Source: an uncultured Fidelibacterota bacterium
GTDB lineage: Bacteria > Fidelibacterota > Marinisomatia > Marinisomatales > UBA8229
Reading direction: 5' to 3'
Assembly: GCA_913054425.1 (NCBI GenBank)
Contig: CAJXJG010000055.1
Coordinates: 1-9,524 of the forward strand
Length of the DNA: 9,524 nt
Below are positions 1-7,440 of the stretch, in pieces. Under the pieces are notes generated by a model that made no database searches, had not been told where the DNA came from, and worked only from the letters and a program-made list of their open reading frames with translations. The first letter of the stretch is position 1. Every line of letters begins with the position of its first letter. The position numbers and the translations under genes are program-made.

Positions 1-44
1 AACTTGAAGTAAGTAGATTTATCATACATCGATGGAAAACTGGT

Positions 45-674
45 ATGTCGAATCCCAGAAAAAATAATCTAAATAAAGTTGCCAGTTTAAACGGATTTAA
101 ACTGGATTGGATTCATGATGATAAAGTTCGGATTGTAAAAAATAATATATTGAGTGATTCAGATGGTTTAGTAACAAAAAATGTCCGTTATGAAAAAATT
201 ATCGATAATCAGACGGAACTGATCAATTTATTAAAGAAAGAAAATCATTCCCTCAATGAAAATGTAAATAAATTCAGACGATCAAAAAGAATATTAACCG
301 ATCACGATTATACTGCTAAACTAATTATTGACCCTATAGAGGTATTAGAGGTAATTGGAGTGCCTGAGGAAGGCCTGCTTGGTTATTCGAAAGTAGAATT
401 TATTAAAAATGCATTCGATTGGATTAATACCGACATGTTTCCTCCAAAAACTATGGAAATTCTTTCTACTGAACTTAAGAAAAGGGTAGCTCTTGCGAAG
501 GAATTAGGGCTTGAACACTTTGATATCAGTATGAATGTTCAATTTATCTCAAAAGAGGGTCAACCTGTTTGGGCATATTATGTGAGTTATTATAATTTGG
601 AAGATAATATTCTAGATATGTATATCAAATTTTTAGATGAATTCATAAACATAGATGCCAGGATCAAAAACTGA
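45..674 (+). CDS. Uncharacterised protein with coiled coil and PAS-like domain, possibly 5'-partial
   Basis: I do not recognise this 209-aa protein. Visible parts: a lysine- and asparagine-rich N-terminus; a likely coiled coil at residues 50-78 (hydrophobic residues I52, L59, L63, L70, F77 among charged ones); and a C-terminal half (about 88-188) that reads like a PAS fold, with IIDP at 94-97, LLGYS at 111-115 and a late strand EGQPVWAYYVS at 171-181. PAS domains sense small ligands or mediate dimerisation; here that is only a shape-based guess. There is no signal peptide or membrane segment, so it is probably cytoplasmic, and no output domain (kinase, GGDEF, HTH) follows before the stop. ATG at 45 has a weak GGAA eight bases upstream (34-37), but the same frame has no stop back to base 3 (14 more codons), so the gene may begin outside the window. 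It is much more AT-rich than the following genes and is separated from them by 181 bases, so it is probably not part of their operon. Confidence 0.6.
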   Translation: MSNPRKNNLNKVASLNGFKLDWIHDDKVRIVKNNILSDSDGLVTKNVRYEKIIDNQTELINLLKKENHSLNENVNKFRRSKRILTDHDYTAKLIIDPIEVLEVIGVPEEGLLGYSKVEFIKNAFDWINTDMFPPKTMEILSTELKKRVALAKELGLEHFDISMNVQFISKEGQPVWAYYVSYYNLEDNILDMYIKFLDEFINIDARIKN

Positions 675-735
675 GATAAACTATCTTTATTATATAATAT
701 ATTTTATCTTTACTTTGGTTGATTATTATAATATA

Positions 736-762
736 TTGACATATAAGCTTGAACCATATTAA
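736..762 (+). promoter_or_regulatory. Candidate promoter of the receptor/cargo/PorV operon
   Basis: A perfect TTGACA lies at 736-741, followed by a -10-like TATTAA at 757-762 (4 of 6 matches to TATAAT, spacing 15, shorter than the usual 17). Starting here would give a leader of roughly 85-90 bases before the ATG at 856. The flanking DNA is so AT-rich that -10-like hexamers occur by chance, and promoters in this lineage may not follow the sigma-70 consensus, so only the position is moderately supported. The rest of the 675-855 spacer holds no gene. AGATA/TATCT at 674-686 could form a tiny hairpin after the upstream gene but is too weak to call a terminator. Confidence 0.35.
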
Positions 763-791
763 TCTTGGTTTCAAATAGATTTATTGCTCAA

Positions 792-828
792 GGCGTCATC
801 GATTCCTACGGGATTGTTTAACGCCCGT
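792..828 (+). promoter_or_regulatory. Leader segment with two mutually exclusive small hairpins
   Basis: Inside an otherwise AT-rich spacer, bases 789-830 are distinctly GC-richer. GGCGT (792-796) can pair with ACGCC (821-825), and ACGGG (808-812) can pair with CCCGT (824-828). The two 3' arms share bases 824-825, so only one stem can form at a time. The segment ends 12 bases before the ribosome binding site at 841-848. Stems are only 5 bp, so a regulatory role is speculative; no known riboswitch family was recognised. Confidence 0.2.
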
Positions 829-840
829 CTACAAATCAAT

Positions 841-848
841 GAAAGGGA
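841..848 (+). promoter_or_regulatory. Ribosome binding site fixing the receptor start at 856
   Basis: GAAAGGGA lies seven bases before ATG 856. The frame is open further upstream to a TTG at 784, but translation from 784 would put 24 residues before a clean signal peptide and has no Shine-Dalgarno of its own, so 856 is the better start. Confidence 0.65.
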
Positions 849-855
849 TTTTGTG

Positions 856-3800
856 ATGGTAAAAAATGCACTATTACGTCTTACTATTTTTCTTTTTCCA
901 GTTTTAATTCTTGCACAAGAAGGGAAAATGCGTGGTATCGTTATCGATGCGGACACAGGTGAACCACTGCTTGGTGCAAATGTTACTTTACAAGGAACAA
1001 ATATGGGTGCTGCCACTGATTTAGAGGGTGTTTATATCATATTGGCCGTACCACCCGGTGTCTACTCTGTAAGGGCAGACTTTATTGGTTATCAGTCTGA
1101 AGTTGATGCAAATATTCGTGTGAGTTCAAACCTTACAACAACACAAGACTTTCGACTAAAGCAAACTGCCATTGAAGGGGAGGCCGTACTTATTATTGCT
1201 GAGCGTCCCATTGTGCAAAGGAATACAACTAACACAGTGTGGATAACTACACAGGAGGATGTCCAGAATATGCCCATACGTGGGACGCAGAATATCTTAG
1301 CATTGAATGCAGGAACAGTTCAACAGGATGGAGCCTTACATATTCGTGGAGGTCGATTCGGGGAAATCGCCTATTTTATTGATGGTGCTACGGCTACCAA
1401 CCCTCTTTTCAATTCTGAAAATGTGACTGTTATTCAAGAGGCGATTGAAGAAATCCAAATGCAAACGGGAGGATTTACTGCAGAGTATGGGGGAGCCAAT
1501 TCTGGTATTGTTACTTCAATAGTCAGAACTGGGGGACCTGAATTCAGGGGGTCATTGGACATTCGTACAGATGATTTTGCAAAAGGGGGCGATGAATTTT
1601 TAGGCAGTACTTCTCAGGGATATAATAATATTGTTGCTACAATAGGGGGTCCACTTCCATTTGCTCCTAAAGCGCGTTTTTTTGTTGCGGTTCAATCGAA
1701 TTATTTGCGTAACAGGTCACGCCTTTTCCTTAAGCCATTTTCATTCTCGGAATTCTATGATGATGGTTTGGAAGGAAGAACAATAGGAGATACGCTGCCA
1801 AATCCAATAGCGTTTGAAAGAAATTTCCTTCCAAAAAATGATAGGAAAAATTTGGATTTGAATAGTACGATGACATATGATGTTTCAGATGCCATAAAAA
1901 TTCGATTAACGGGTATGTATTCAAGTCTGCGAGCACCAAATGGTTATAATAACTTTTATAGTGCTCTCTTAAACACATTTAGCAATACAGAGGATATTAG
2001 TACAACTAAAACCAGCCTTCTTGGTTTACGTGTTACTCATTTGCTCTCACCCACAGCTTTTTATAATCTAAGCTTAAACTACTCAGGAAGAAATTATAAA
2101 AACTTTGATCCAAGGTTTGATGACGATTGGTTAAAGTATACTGATCGTAACGAATGGGGTGCAGCAGGTTTGGATACGAGTGATTGGCAAGGATTATATC
2201 GTGGACCGGTTGAATATAGTATTATTAGGAATTTTAGAATGACGCCTGAATGGCAACCCAAGAATTCATATTCGAAAAATTCACAGACAAGTATTGGAGG
2301 CGCACTCGCTCTAACCTCTCAAATTACAAAAAATATAGAAATAAAACTTGGTGGCCGAGTTGATATGTGGACCATGCGTAACTATAGGGTAGGTAATATT
2401 AGGAACTATTTAACATTTCTTAATGGCACAGACGGTTCCGCAGATAGAACATTTGAAAGTGATTATGTCCGCAGTGTTGAGCTTGGTAACCAAGGTTATG
2501 TGGATCGTTATGGATGGGATGTGGATGGATTGAAAGAAATAGATAGTGGACCAAATGGTGCACGAACTCCAGTTATATCATCGGCCTATGCTCAATCCAA
2601 ACTTGAATATCGTGATTTAATATTAAACCTGGGTCTGCGTTTTGAAAGTTATGATTTAAAAGTTCCACGTCCGGCAAACTTAGAAGACCCAGCGCGTGAT
2701 TTAAACAATGCTTGGATTGATGAGGATGCGATGGTTGAGACTGATGCTTACACATATTTGATGCCGCGGCTGAATTTTGCCTTCCCAGTAACGGATAAAA
2801 CTGTTTTTTATGCGCAATATGGTGAATACACACAACTCCATAATCTTTCCGGTATATATAAAGGCGGCTTGAGGTCATGGGTTAAACCAATGTTACCAGA
2901 ATCTCGAAGAATTACTGGTTCAGCGGCATCATTTATGGCCAAGCCAGAACGCTCTAGTCAATATGAGTTGGGTCTAAGGCAAAAAATAACCGATTCTTTC
3001 GCATTTACAGCGACCCTTTTTTACAAAGACCTGTTGGATCAGGTCCGAGGCGGACAGATATTAGCTGATGGTACTGGCGAACTTGCGGAAGGTACTATGA
3101 TTGTAGGGGGATTAGTTAATGATGATATAGGTACTACAAAAGGTGTTGAACTAACGCTTAAATTGCGAAGAACGAATAGGTTGGCTGCACAAGTGAATTA
3201 TACATTATCAAGTTCACGTGGTACTGGCTCAGATTCACGTTCTACTCGGATTGCCATTAGTGATGTAAGTTTCGCCAAATACCCTCTATTTATCTCAAAT
3301 ATGGATCACAATCAACCCCACAGGGGAAGTGTGTTACTTGATTATCGATTTGGTAAGGGAGACGGTGGCCCAATTCTTCAAGGTTTTGGTATTAATACTA
3401 TCATGACTTTTAATAGTGGTCACAGTTTTACAAGAGTTTTAGAGCCTGGTAATCTTGGTCAAGCTACCCCTTGGAATATTGGTGTGCGGGCAACTCAAGA
3501 TCCACGTCAGCGCTTCCCGGCTGAAGTGCTGAATACATCCTTAACTCCTTGGGTTTTCAATGTTGATATGGCCATAGACAAAAGACTGTATTTTGATAGA
3601 TATAATCTAAGGTTATTCGTGAATATCTTAAATCTGTTCAACTCAAAAAACATACTTAATGTTTATCAAACGACAGGTACAGATGATGATGATGGTTGGT
3701 TAAAAAGCCCATTAGCTGGGAATTTCATAGCCACTCCCGGTTATTTAGATTTTTATCAAGCAGTTAATCTTGATAATCGCTGGCATTATCTTGGTGCAAC

Positions 3801-3864
3801 CGGTAATGATTTGTGGAGTAAGCCACGCGCAATTCGTTTCGGTATAAACCTGGAATTCAAGTAA
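856..3864 (+). CDS. TonB-dependent outer-membrane receptor with carboxypeptidase-regulatory-like domain
   Basis: This 1002-aa outer-membrane protein is expected to take up a bound ligand, or otherwise move it across the outer membrane, using TonB/ExbBD energy. Seen in order: signal peptide (1-20, cleavage likely after LILA, before Q21); a carboxypeptidase-D regulatory-like beta-sandwich at about 25-103 (GIVIDADTGEPLLGANV, then DLEGVYIILAVPPGVYSV); a TonB-box-like strand EAVLIIAERPIV at 109-120; a plug domain with HIRGGRFGE (162-170), FIDG (174-177) and TAEYGGANSG (208-217); then a long beta-barrel from about 230 to the end, closing in GINLEFK with an aromatic residue near the C-terminus as in outer-membrane barrels. 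Length is typical of large SusC/RagA-like receptors, but the short plug motifs and the lack of an adjacent SusD make it a SusC-like relative rather than a true SusC. It is the first gene of a three-gene run; the next gene begins 57 bases on. The substrate is unknown. Confidence 0.9.
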   Translation: MVKNALLRLTIFLFPVLILAQEGKMRGIVIDADTGEPLLGANVTLQGTNMGAATDLEGVYIILAVPPGVYSVRADFIGYQSEVDANIRVSSNLTTTQDFRLKQTAIEGEAVLIIAERPIVQRNTTNTVWITTQEDVQNMPIRGTQNILALNAGTVQQDGALHIRGGRFGEIAYFIDGATATNPLFNSENVTVIQEAIEEIQMQTGGFTAEYGGANSGIVTSIVRTGGPEFRGSLDIRTDDFAKGGDEFLGSTSQGYNNIVATIGGPLPFAPKARFFVAVQSNYLRNRSRLFLKPFSFSEFYDDGLEGRTIGDTLPNPIAFERNFLPKNDRKNLDLNSTMTYDVSDAIKIRLTGMYSSLRAPNGYNNFYSALLNTFSNTEDISTTKTSLLGLRVTHLLSPTAFYNLSLNYSGRNYKNFDPRFDDDWLKYTDRNEWGAAGLDTSDWQGLYRGPVEYSIIRNFRMTPEWQPKNSYSKNSQTSIGGALALTSQITKNIEIKLGGRVDMWTMRNYRVGNIRNYLTFLNGTDGSADRTFESDYVRSVELGNQGYVDRYGWDVDGLKEIDSGPNGARTPVISSAYAQSKLEYRDLILNLGLRFESYDLKVPRPANLEDPARDLNNAWIDEDAMVETDAYTYLMPRLNFAFPVTDKTVFYAQYGEYTQLHNLSGIYKGGLRSWVKPMLPESRRITGSAASFMAKPERSSQYELGLRQKITDSFAFTATLFYKDLLDQVRGGQILADGTGELAEGTMIVGGLVNDDIGTTKGVELTLKLRRTNRLAAQVNYTLSSSRGTGSDSRSTRIAISDVSFAKYPLFISNMDHNQPHRGSVLLDYRFGKGDGGPILQGFGINTIMTFNSGHSFTRVLEPGNLGQATPWNIGVRATQDPRQRFPAEVLNTSLTPWVFNVDMAIDKRLYFDRYNLRLFVNILNLFNSKNILNVYQTTGTDDDDGWLKSPLAGNFIATPGYLDFYQAVNLDNRWHYLGATGNDLWSKPRAIRFGINLEFK

Positions 3865-3911
3865 TGGTACTGTGTGAATGTTTAAGTCAAAATTTAATCA
3901 ATAAAATTCAT

Positions 3912-3915
3912 GGAG
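3912..3915 (+). promoter_or_regulatory. Ribosome binding site favouring start 3922 over 3910
   Basis: GGAG lies six bases before ATG 3922. The earlier in-frame ATG at 3910 overlaps this GGAG, so the longest reading (four extra residues, MELK) would consume its own ribosome binding site. The start at 3922 also gives a tidy signal peptide. Confidence 0.6.
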
Positions 3916-3921
3916 CTTAAA

Positions 3922-6900
3922 ATGATATGCAAAAGCAAAATCATTAATAGATTTTTCCTTTTTTCATTATTTATTGTGCCTATAGTGATTGGTGTCAATG
4001 CTGTTGCGCAGGAAAAAGGAAAAGGCATCTCGGTTGCTGAAGCTGAAGGAATTGTTTTCAAGAGTAAAGGGTGGCAGCCTAAAGAGTATCAAATTCTCAA
4101 CATTAATAATATCTGGACATGGGCACGCCGCAACGGTAGATCTGGACATTCACCCGCGGGAGACTATGGAACATTTTTTCCCCGGGGTAAGACCTATATT
4201 CTCTATCAAGATGGTTTTGTTTTTGGGTCTAAGGCATATGTAGATGCTGAGCATACACAACCAGCGCCATATGGACAATTGGTTCGAGTTGGTGGTGCAA
4301 CATATGGTACTGGCTACACTGCCGGATGGGTTAATGGGCAGGGAGCGACTGCGACAAGAGAACCACTGGATAGTCCACTCAATAGGATGTTTCGGGTTCG
4401 TCGAGACTGGAAAGAAATGCCATATGCTGAAGCTGCGCGAGATGCCGCAGAATCTAATGAGATTACACTGGAATCTGTAAACGATGCCCATGTACAGCTC
4501 ATACTTGATCAATATGCTGAAAGCTGGAATTTATGGCCGGTTCAAAATGGCGCACCTTTCATTGATAGAAATGACAATGGTGTCTACGATCCTCCCCCTG
4601 CTGATTTTAAAGTAAAAGATCTTATTGAAATGGGATACGACGAACCTGGAATATCAGGTTCTGATCCAAACTCCCCAGCGGACCAAGTACTTTTTACTAT
4701 TTATAACGATCTTCATAGAGCGACTTCGCTCGACCGTTTTCGTTCGGAACCCACCGGGCTGGAAGTCCAAGAAACTGTTTGGGGGTATAATCGGTCAGGA
4801 CCAATGGGGAATGTTTTTTTCCGCAAATGGAGATTTATAAATAAAGGTGGTGTTGAAATAGATGCAAGTGGAACGTTAGGCGCTTTTCATTTAGATAGTA
4901 TGTATGTGGTTCAATGGGCAGATATGGTGTTGGGCGATTATACTGATGACTGCCTAGGTTCCGATACAACGCTTAATATGGGATATGAATGGAATGGTAA
5001 TGCCATAGATAGGGATTTCCGAAAATGGGGTTTGCCTCCAGCAGCAGCAGGGTTCGATTATTTGCAAGGTCCAATTGTGCCATCAGCCGGGGATACGGCA
5101 GTATTTGACTTGAAATATAAAGCTGGTTATAAAAACTTAGGTATGACCGGATTCTCTTATTTTTCTGCAGCTTCTGCTTATTCAGGCCCGGGCGGGTCTT
5201 ATGATACAAATACTCTACGATGGTATAAAATGATGAGAGGGTATGCTCCTATTGGGGCACCCGGTGAAGATATCAGATACAATTTTCCACCTGGTTATAC
5301 GCCTGACCAATTTCCATTAGCAGGAGACCCGGTTACGGGGATCGGACATATAGATTGCCAAGGTACTGATTACTCGATCCAGCCTGGCGATCGCCGTCTT
5401 GTAATGATATCCGGTCCATTTAGTCTAGCGCCGGGCGATACTAATGAGGCAGTCATTGCATTTGTTGCAGGGCTTGGAGCAGATAGATATTCAAGTATTT
5501 CTGTTATGAAATTTAATGATCGGTTTGCACAAAACACCTATGATGCCCTTTTTCAAGTGCCAAGTGCGCCTCCTTCACCAAAGGTAGTTGCTGCAGAATT
5601 AGATGGGAAAATTCTTTTAGAATGGGGTAGTGATATTGAAAATGTAACTACTATTGAGACAAAAGTAAGTGAACCGGGCAGTTTCGCATTTGAAGGATAT
5701 AATTTGTATCAATTGCCATCAGCAACTGCAACCGTATCAGAGGCCAAACGGATTGTGACATATGATAAGGTAACCGATCCTGCAGTTGTCTTAGATGAAC
5801 AATTTGATGTGTTGTCGGGTCAGATTCTTATGACCCCCGTTCAATTTGGGACAAATAGTGGTATCAAGAGACAATTTGTATTTGATCGTGATTATTTACT
5901 TGATGTAAATAAATTAAATAATGGTACAGATTACTATATTGCAGTGACTGCATATAGTGTTGCTACAGTTCCAGGATATCTTCCTTCTTTTCTTGAATCA
6001 CCAATTCAGATTGTTAAGGTTGTGCCGCAAATTCCTTTTGGTACTGTTTATGAACAATCTTATGGTGATACCATTGTGGCCGCACATGCGGCTGGGGTAA
6101 GTGATGGCAACGTTTTTCCGGTTGTTATTGACCCAGTGCAGCTTACCGGTCACAGTTATGAAGTAGCATTTACGGATGTAGATGGTGATGGTGTCACTGA
6201 GTATAACCTTAAGGATTTAACCAATGGTAGTTTAGTAATCGAAGGTGGTACAAACCAGGCAGGTGATGATAATTATCTCTTTACGGATGGTTTCCAATTA
6301 CGCGTACTCGGTGCTCCGTTAAATTTTAAAGCATTTGAAGTAACGGCTCATGCCGGCGGTGTTCAAGATCCACCCCTTCAGGGGGCTACAGATTGGGGCG
6401 GCTTTCCTGTGGAATATACAGGTCGCGTGAACCAGCAAAATGGTAGCGGATGGTTTTTTGCTGGAGGAGGTGCATCTAGTTCTTCTTATAGTAATTTTTT
6501 AAGCCGAACAATTACTTCTGGTTGGAGTAACCTAATACCCAATGATTTTGAATACAGATTTACTGGTAAAGGTACAGGTAACTATGCGTGGGACGTTTGG
6601 GGAGTTGGTGCTCTTGTTGATGTTCCCTTTGAAATTTGGGATGTGACCCGTGATGTTAGGTTAATTCCGTGGTTTTATGATTACGATGGAGATGGTGATT
6701 GGGGTTTAATGGCAGTTGATCACCCAGGATCTGGCGGCGCAAATGACCCATACACCGACTGGATATACCCGTATCTACCAAAAGATAATACACCGGGACA
6801 AGGTTCGGCGGGCTATGACGCTTGGCTTGCTGCTGCCCAAGCTGATCCAAATTATGCCACAAGTGATGGGACAGATGTTGGCGCTAGAGTAATGGGTAGG

Positions 6901-7401
6901 AATGTGTTTTTTCAGTGGAATGGTGGTGATGTGAGTGATGGTACACTTGATGCCGTAGCGATCAAGGAAATAGAGGTTGGTAGTGTATGGAAGCTGACAA
7001 CCAATAAACCGAATACAGTAAATGATATATTTACCTTTTTAGCACCCTTACCAACTACCGGTGCAGAGCTCGATAAATTAAGTGTAAAGAAGGTGGGTGT
7101 TTTTCCAAATCCATATCTTGCATTCAATCCCTTAGAAACTAATAAGTTGGGTAGATTTGTTACCTTCAATAATCTGCCCCCCCAAGTGAAGATTAGCATA
7201 TTTGCTGTTTCTGGTCATTTAGTAAGAGTCCTGGAAAAGGACGGCAGTGACCAGTTTATGCGTTGGGATTTACTCAATAGAAGCGGTATGCCTATAGCAA
7301 GTGGTATTTATTTAGCTTATGTTGATATGCCAGGTATTGGTGAAACAAAAATCTTAAAGGTCGCCATAGTCTTAGAGGCAGAAATTCTTGATAATTTCTA
7401 A
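3922..7401 (+). CDS. Giant secreted multidomain protein with C-terminal T9SS type A-like sorting domain
   Basis: A 1159-aa exported protein. The signal peptide is clear: basic start, hydrophobic core at 11-25, AVA at 27-29 before Q30. Residues 30 to about 545 form a large aromatic- and glycine-rich region with no family I can name; it includes a calcium-loop-like DRNDNGVYD at 215-223. About 551-700 reads as a fibronectin type III-like segment (ILLEWGSD, then FEGYNLYQL, later DYYIAVTAYS). Two more aspartate loops follow, DVDGDGVTE at 752-760 and DYDGDGD at 920-926, with a Gly/Ser linker (GGGASSSS) between them. The end (about 1054-1150) is a T9SS type A/FlgD-like beta-sandwich. No catalytic motif was recognised, so a structural, adhesive or ligand-binding surface role is the likeliest guess. 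It sits 57 bases after the receptor and 39 bases before the PorV-like gene, so the three are probably cotranscribed. Residues 1086-1087 are encoded within a run of seven C. Confidence 0.85.
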   Translation: MICKSKIINRFFLFSLFIVPIVIGVNAVAQEKGKGISVAEAEGIVFKSKGWQPKEYQILNINNIWTWARRNGRSGHSPAGDYGTFFPRGKTYILYQDGFVFGSKAYVDAEHTQPAPYGQLVRVGGATYGTGYTAGWVNGQGATATREPLDSPLNRMFRVRRDWKEMPYAEAARDAAESNEITLESVNDAHVQLILDQYAESWNLWPVQNGAPFIDRNDNGVYDPPPADFKVKDLIEMGYDEPGISGSDPNSPADQVLFTIYNDLHRATSLDRFRSEPTGLEVQETVWGYNRSGPMGNVFFRKWRFINKGGVEIDASGTLGAFHLDSMYVVQWADMVLGDYTDDCLGSDTTLNMGYEWNGNAIDRDFRKWGLPPAAAGFDYLQGPIVPSAGDTAVFDLKYKAGYKNLGMTGFSYFSAASAYSGPGGSYDTNTLRWYKMMRGYAPIGAPGEDIRYNFPPGYTPDQFPLAGDPVTGIGHIDCQGTDYSIQPGDRRLVMISGPFSLAPGDTNEAVIAFVAGLGADRYSSISVMKFNDRFAQNTYDALFQVPSAPPSPKVVAAELDGKILLEWGSDIENVTTIETKVSEPGSFAFEGYNLYQLPSATATVSEAKRIVTYDKVTDPAVVLDEQFDVLSGQILMTPVQFGTNSGIKRQFVFDRDYLLDVNKLNNGTDYYIAVTAYSVATVPGYLPSFLESPIQIVKVVPQIPFGTVYEQSYGDTIVAAHAAGVSDGNVFPVVIDPVQLTGHSYEVAFTDVDGDGVTEYNLKDLTNGSLVIEGGTNQAGDDNYLFTDGFQLRVLGAPLNFKAFEVTAHAGGVQDPPLQGATDWGGFPVEYTGRVNQQNGSGWFFAGGGASSSSYSNFLSRTITSGWSNLIPNDFEYRFTGKGTGNYAWDVWGVGALVDVPFEIWDVTRDVRLIPWFYDYDGDGDWGLMAVDHPGSGGANDPYTDWIYPYLPKDNTPGQGSAGYDAWLAAAQADPNYATSDGTDVGARVMGRNVFFQWNGGDVSDGTLDAVAIKEIEVGSVWKLTTNKPNTVNDIFTFLAPLPTTGAELDKLSVKKVGVFPNPYLAFNPLETNKLGRFVTFNNLPPQVKISIFAVSGHLVRVLEKDGSDQFMRWDLLNRSGMPIASGIYLAYVDMPGIGETKILKVAIVLEAEILDNF
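7081..7371 (+). other. C-terminal sorting (T9SS type A/FlgD-like) domain of the secreted protein
   Basis: Within the 1159-aa protein, residues about 1054-1150 carry the ordered hallmarks of this domain: VFPNPY at 1060-1065, a strand of the ISIFAVSGHLVRVL type, a WDLLNRSG turn, and PIASGIYLAYV before KILKVAIV. In T9SS organisms such domains are recognised by the secretion machinery and bound by PorV-type proteins. An unusual short tail (LEAEILDNF) follows the final strand. Confidence 0.75.
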
Positions 7402-7425
7402 GATTAAACAAATCCAAACATATTT

Positions 7426-7433
7426 AAAGGAAA
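7426..7433 (+). promoter_or_regulatory. Ribosome binding site of the PorV-like gene
   Basis: AAAGGAAA lies seven bases before ATG 7441. It supports 7441 over the in-frame ATG at 7456. The whole 7402-7440 gap is a translation-spacing gap with no room for a terminator. Confidence 0.55.
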
Positions 7434-7440
7434 TCTAATT

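Noticed and set aside
1..12. Tail of an upstream gene ending at TAA 10-12
   Set aside because: Three codons before a stop are not evidence for a gene, and this frame conflicts with the open frame leading into the gene at 45.
674..709. Possible terminator after the first gene (AGATA/TATCT at 674-686, or AGATAAA/TTTATCT at 674-680 and 703-709)
   Set aside because: The stems are short and purely AT-rich, and neither is followed by a clear uninterrupted T-run.
784..855. Longer receptor reading from TTG 784
   Set aside because: There is no ribosome binding site for it, it would bury the signal peptide behind 24 residues, and ATG 856 has a good GAAAGGGA site.
3989..5209. Overlapping open frames on both strands inside the secreted-protein gene
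   Set aside because: They lie wholly inside a well-supported gene, have no ribosome sites or recognisable domains, and have low-complexity translations typical of shadow frames.
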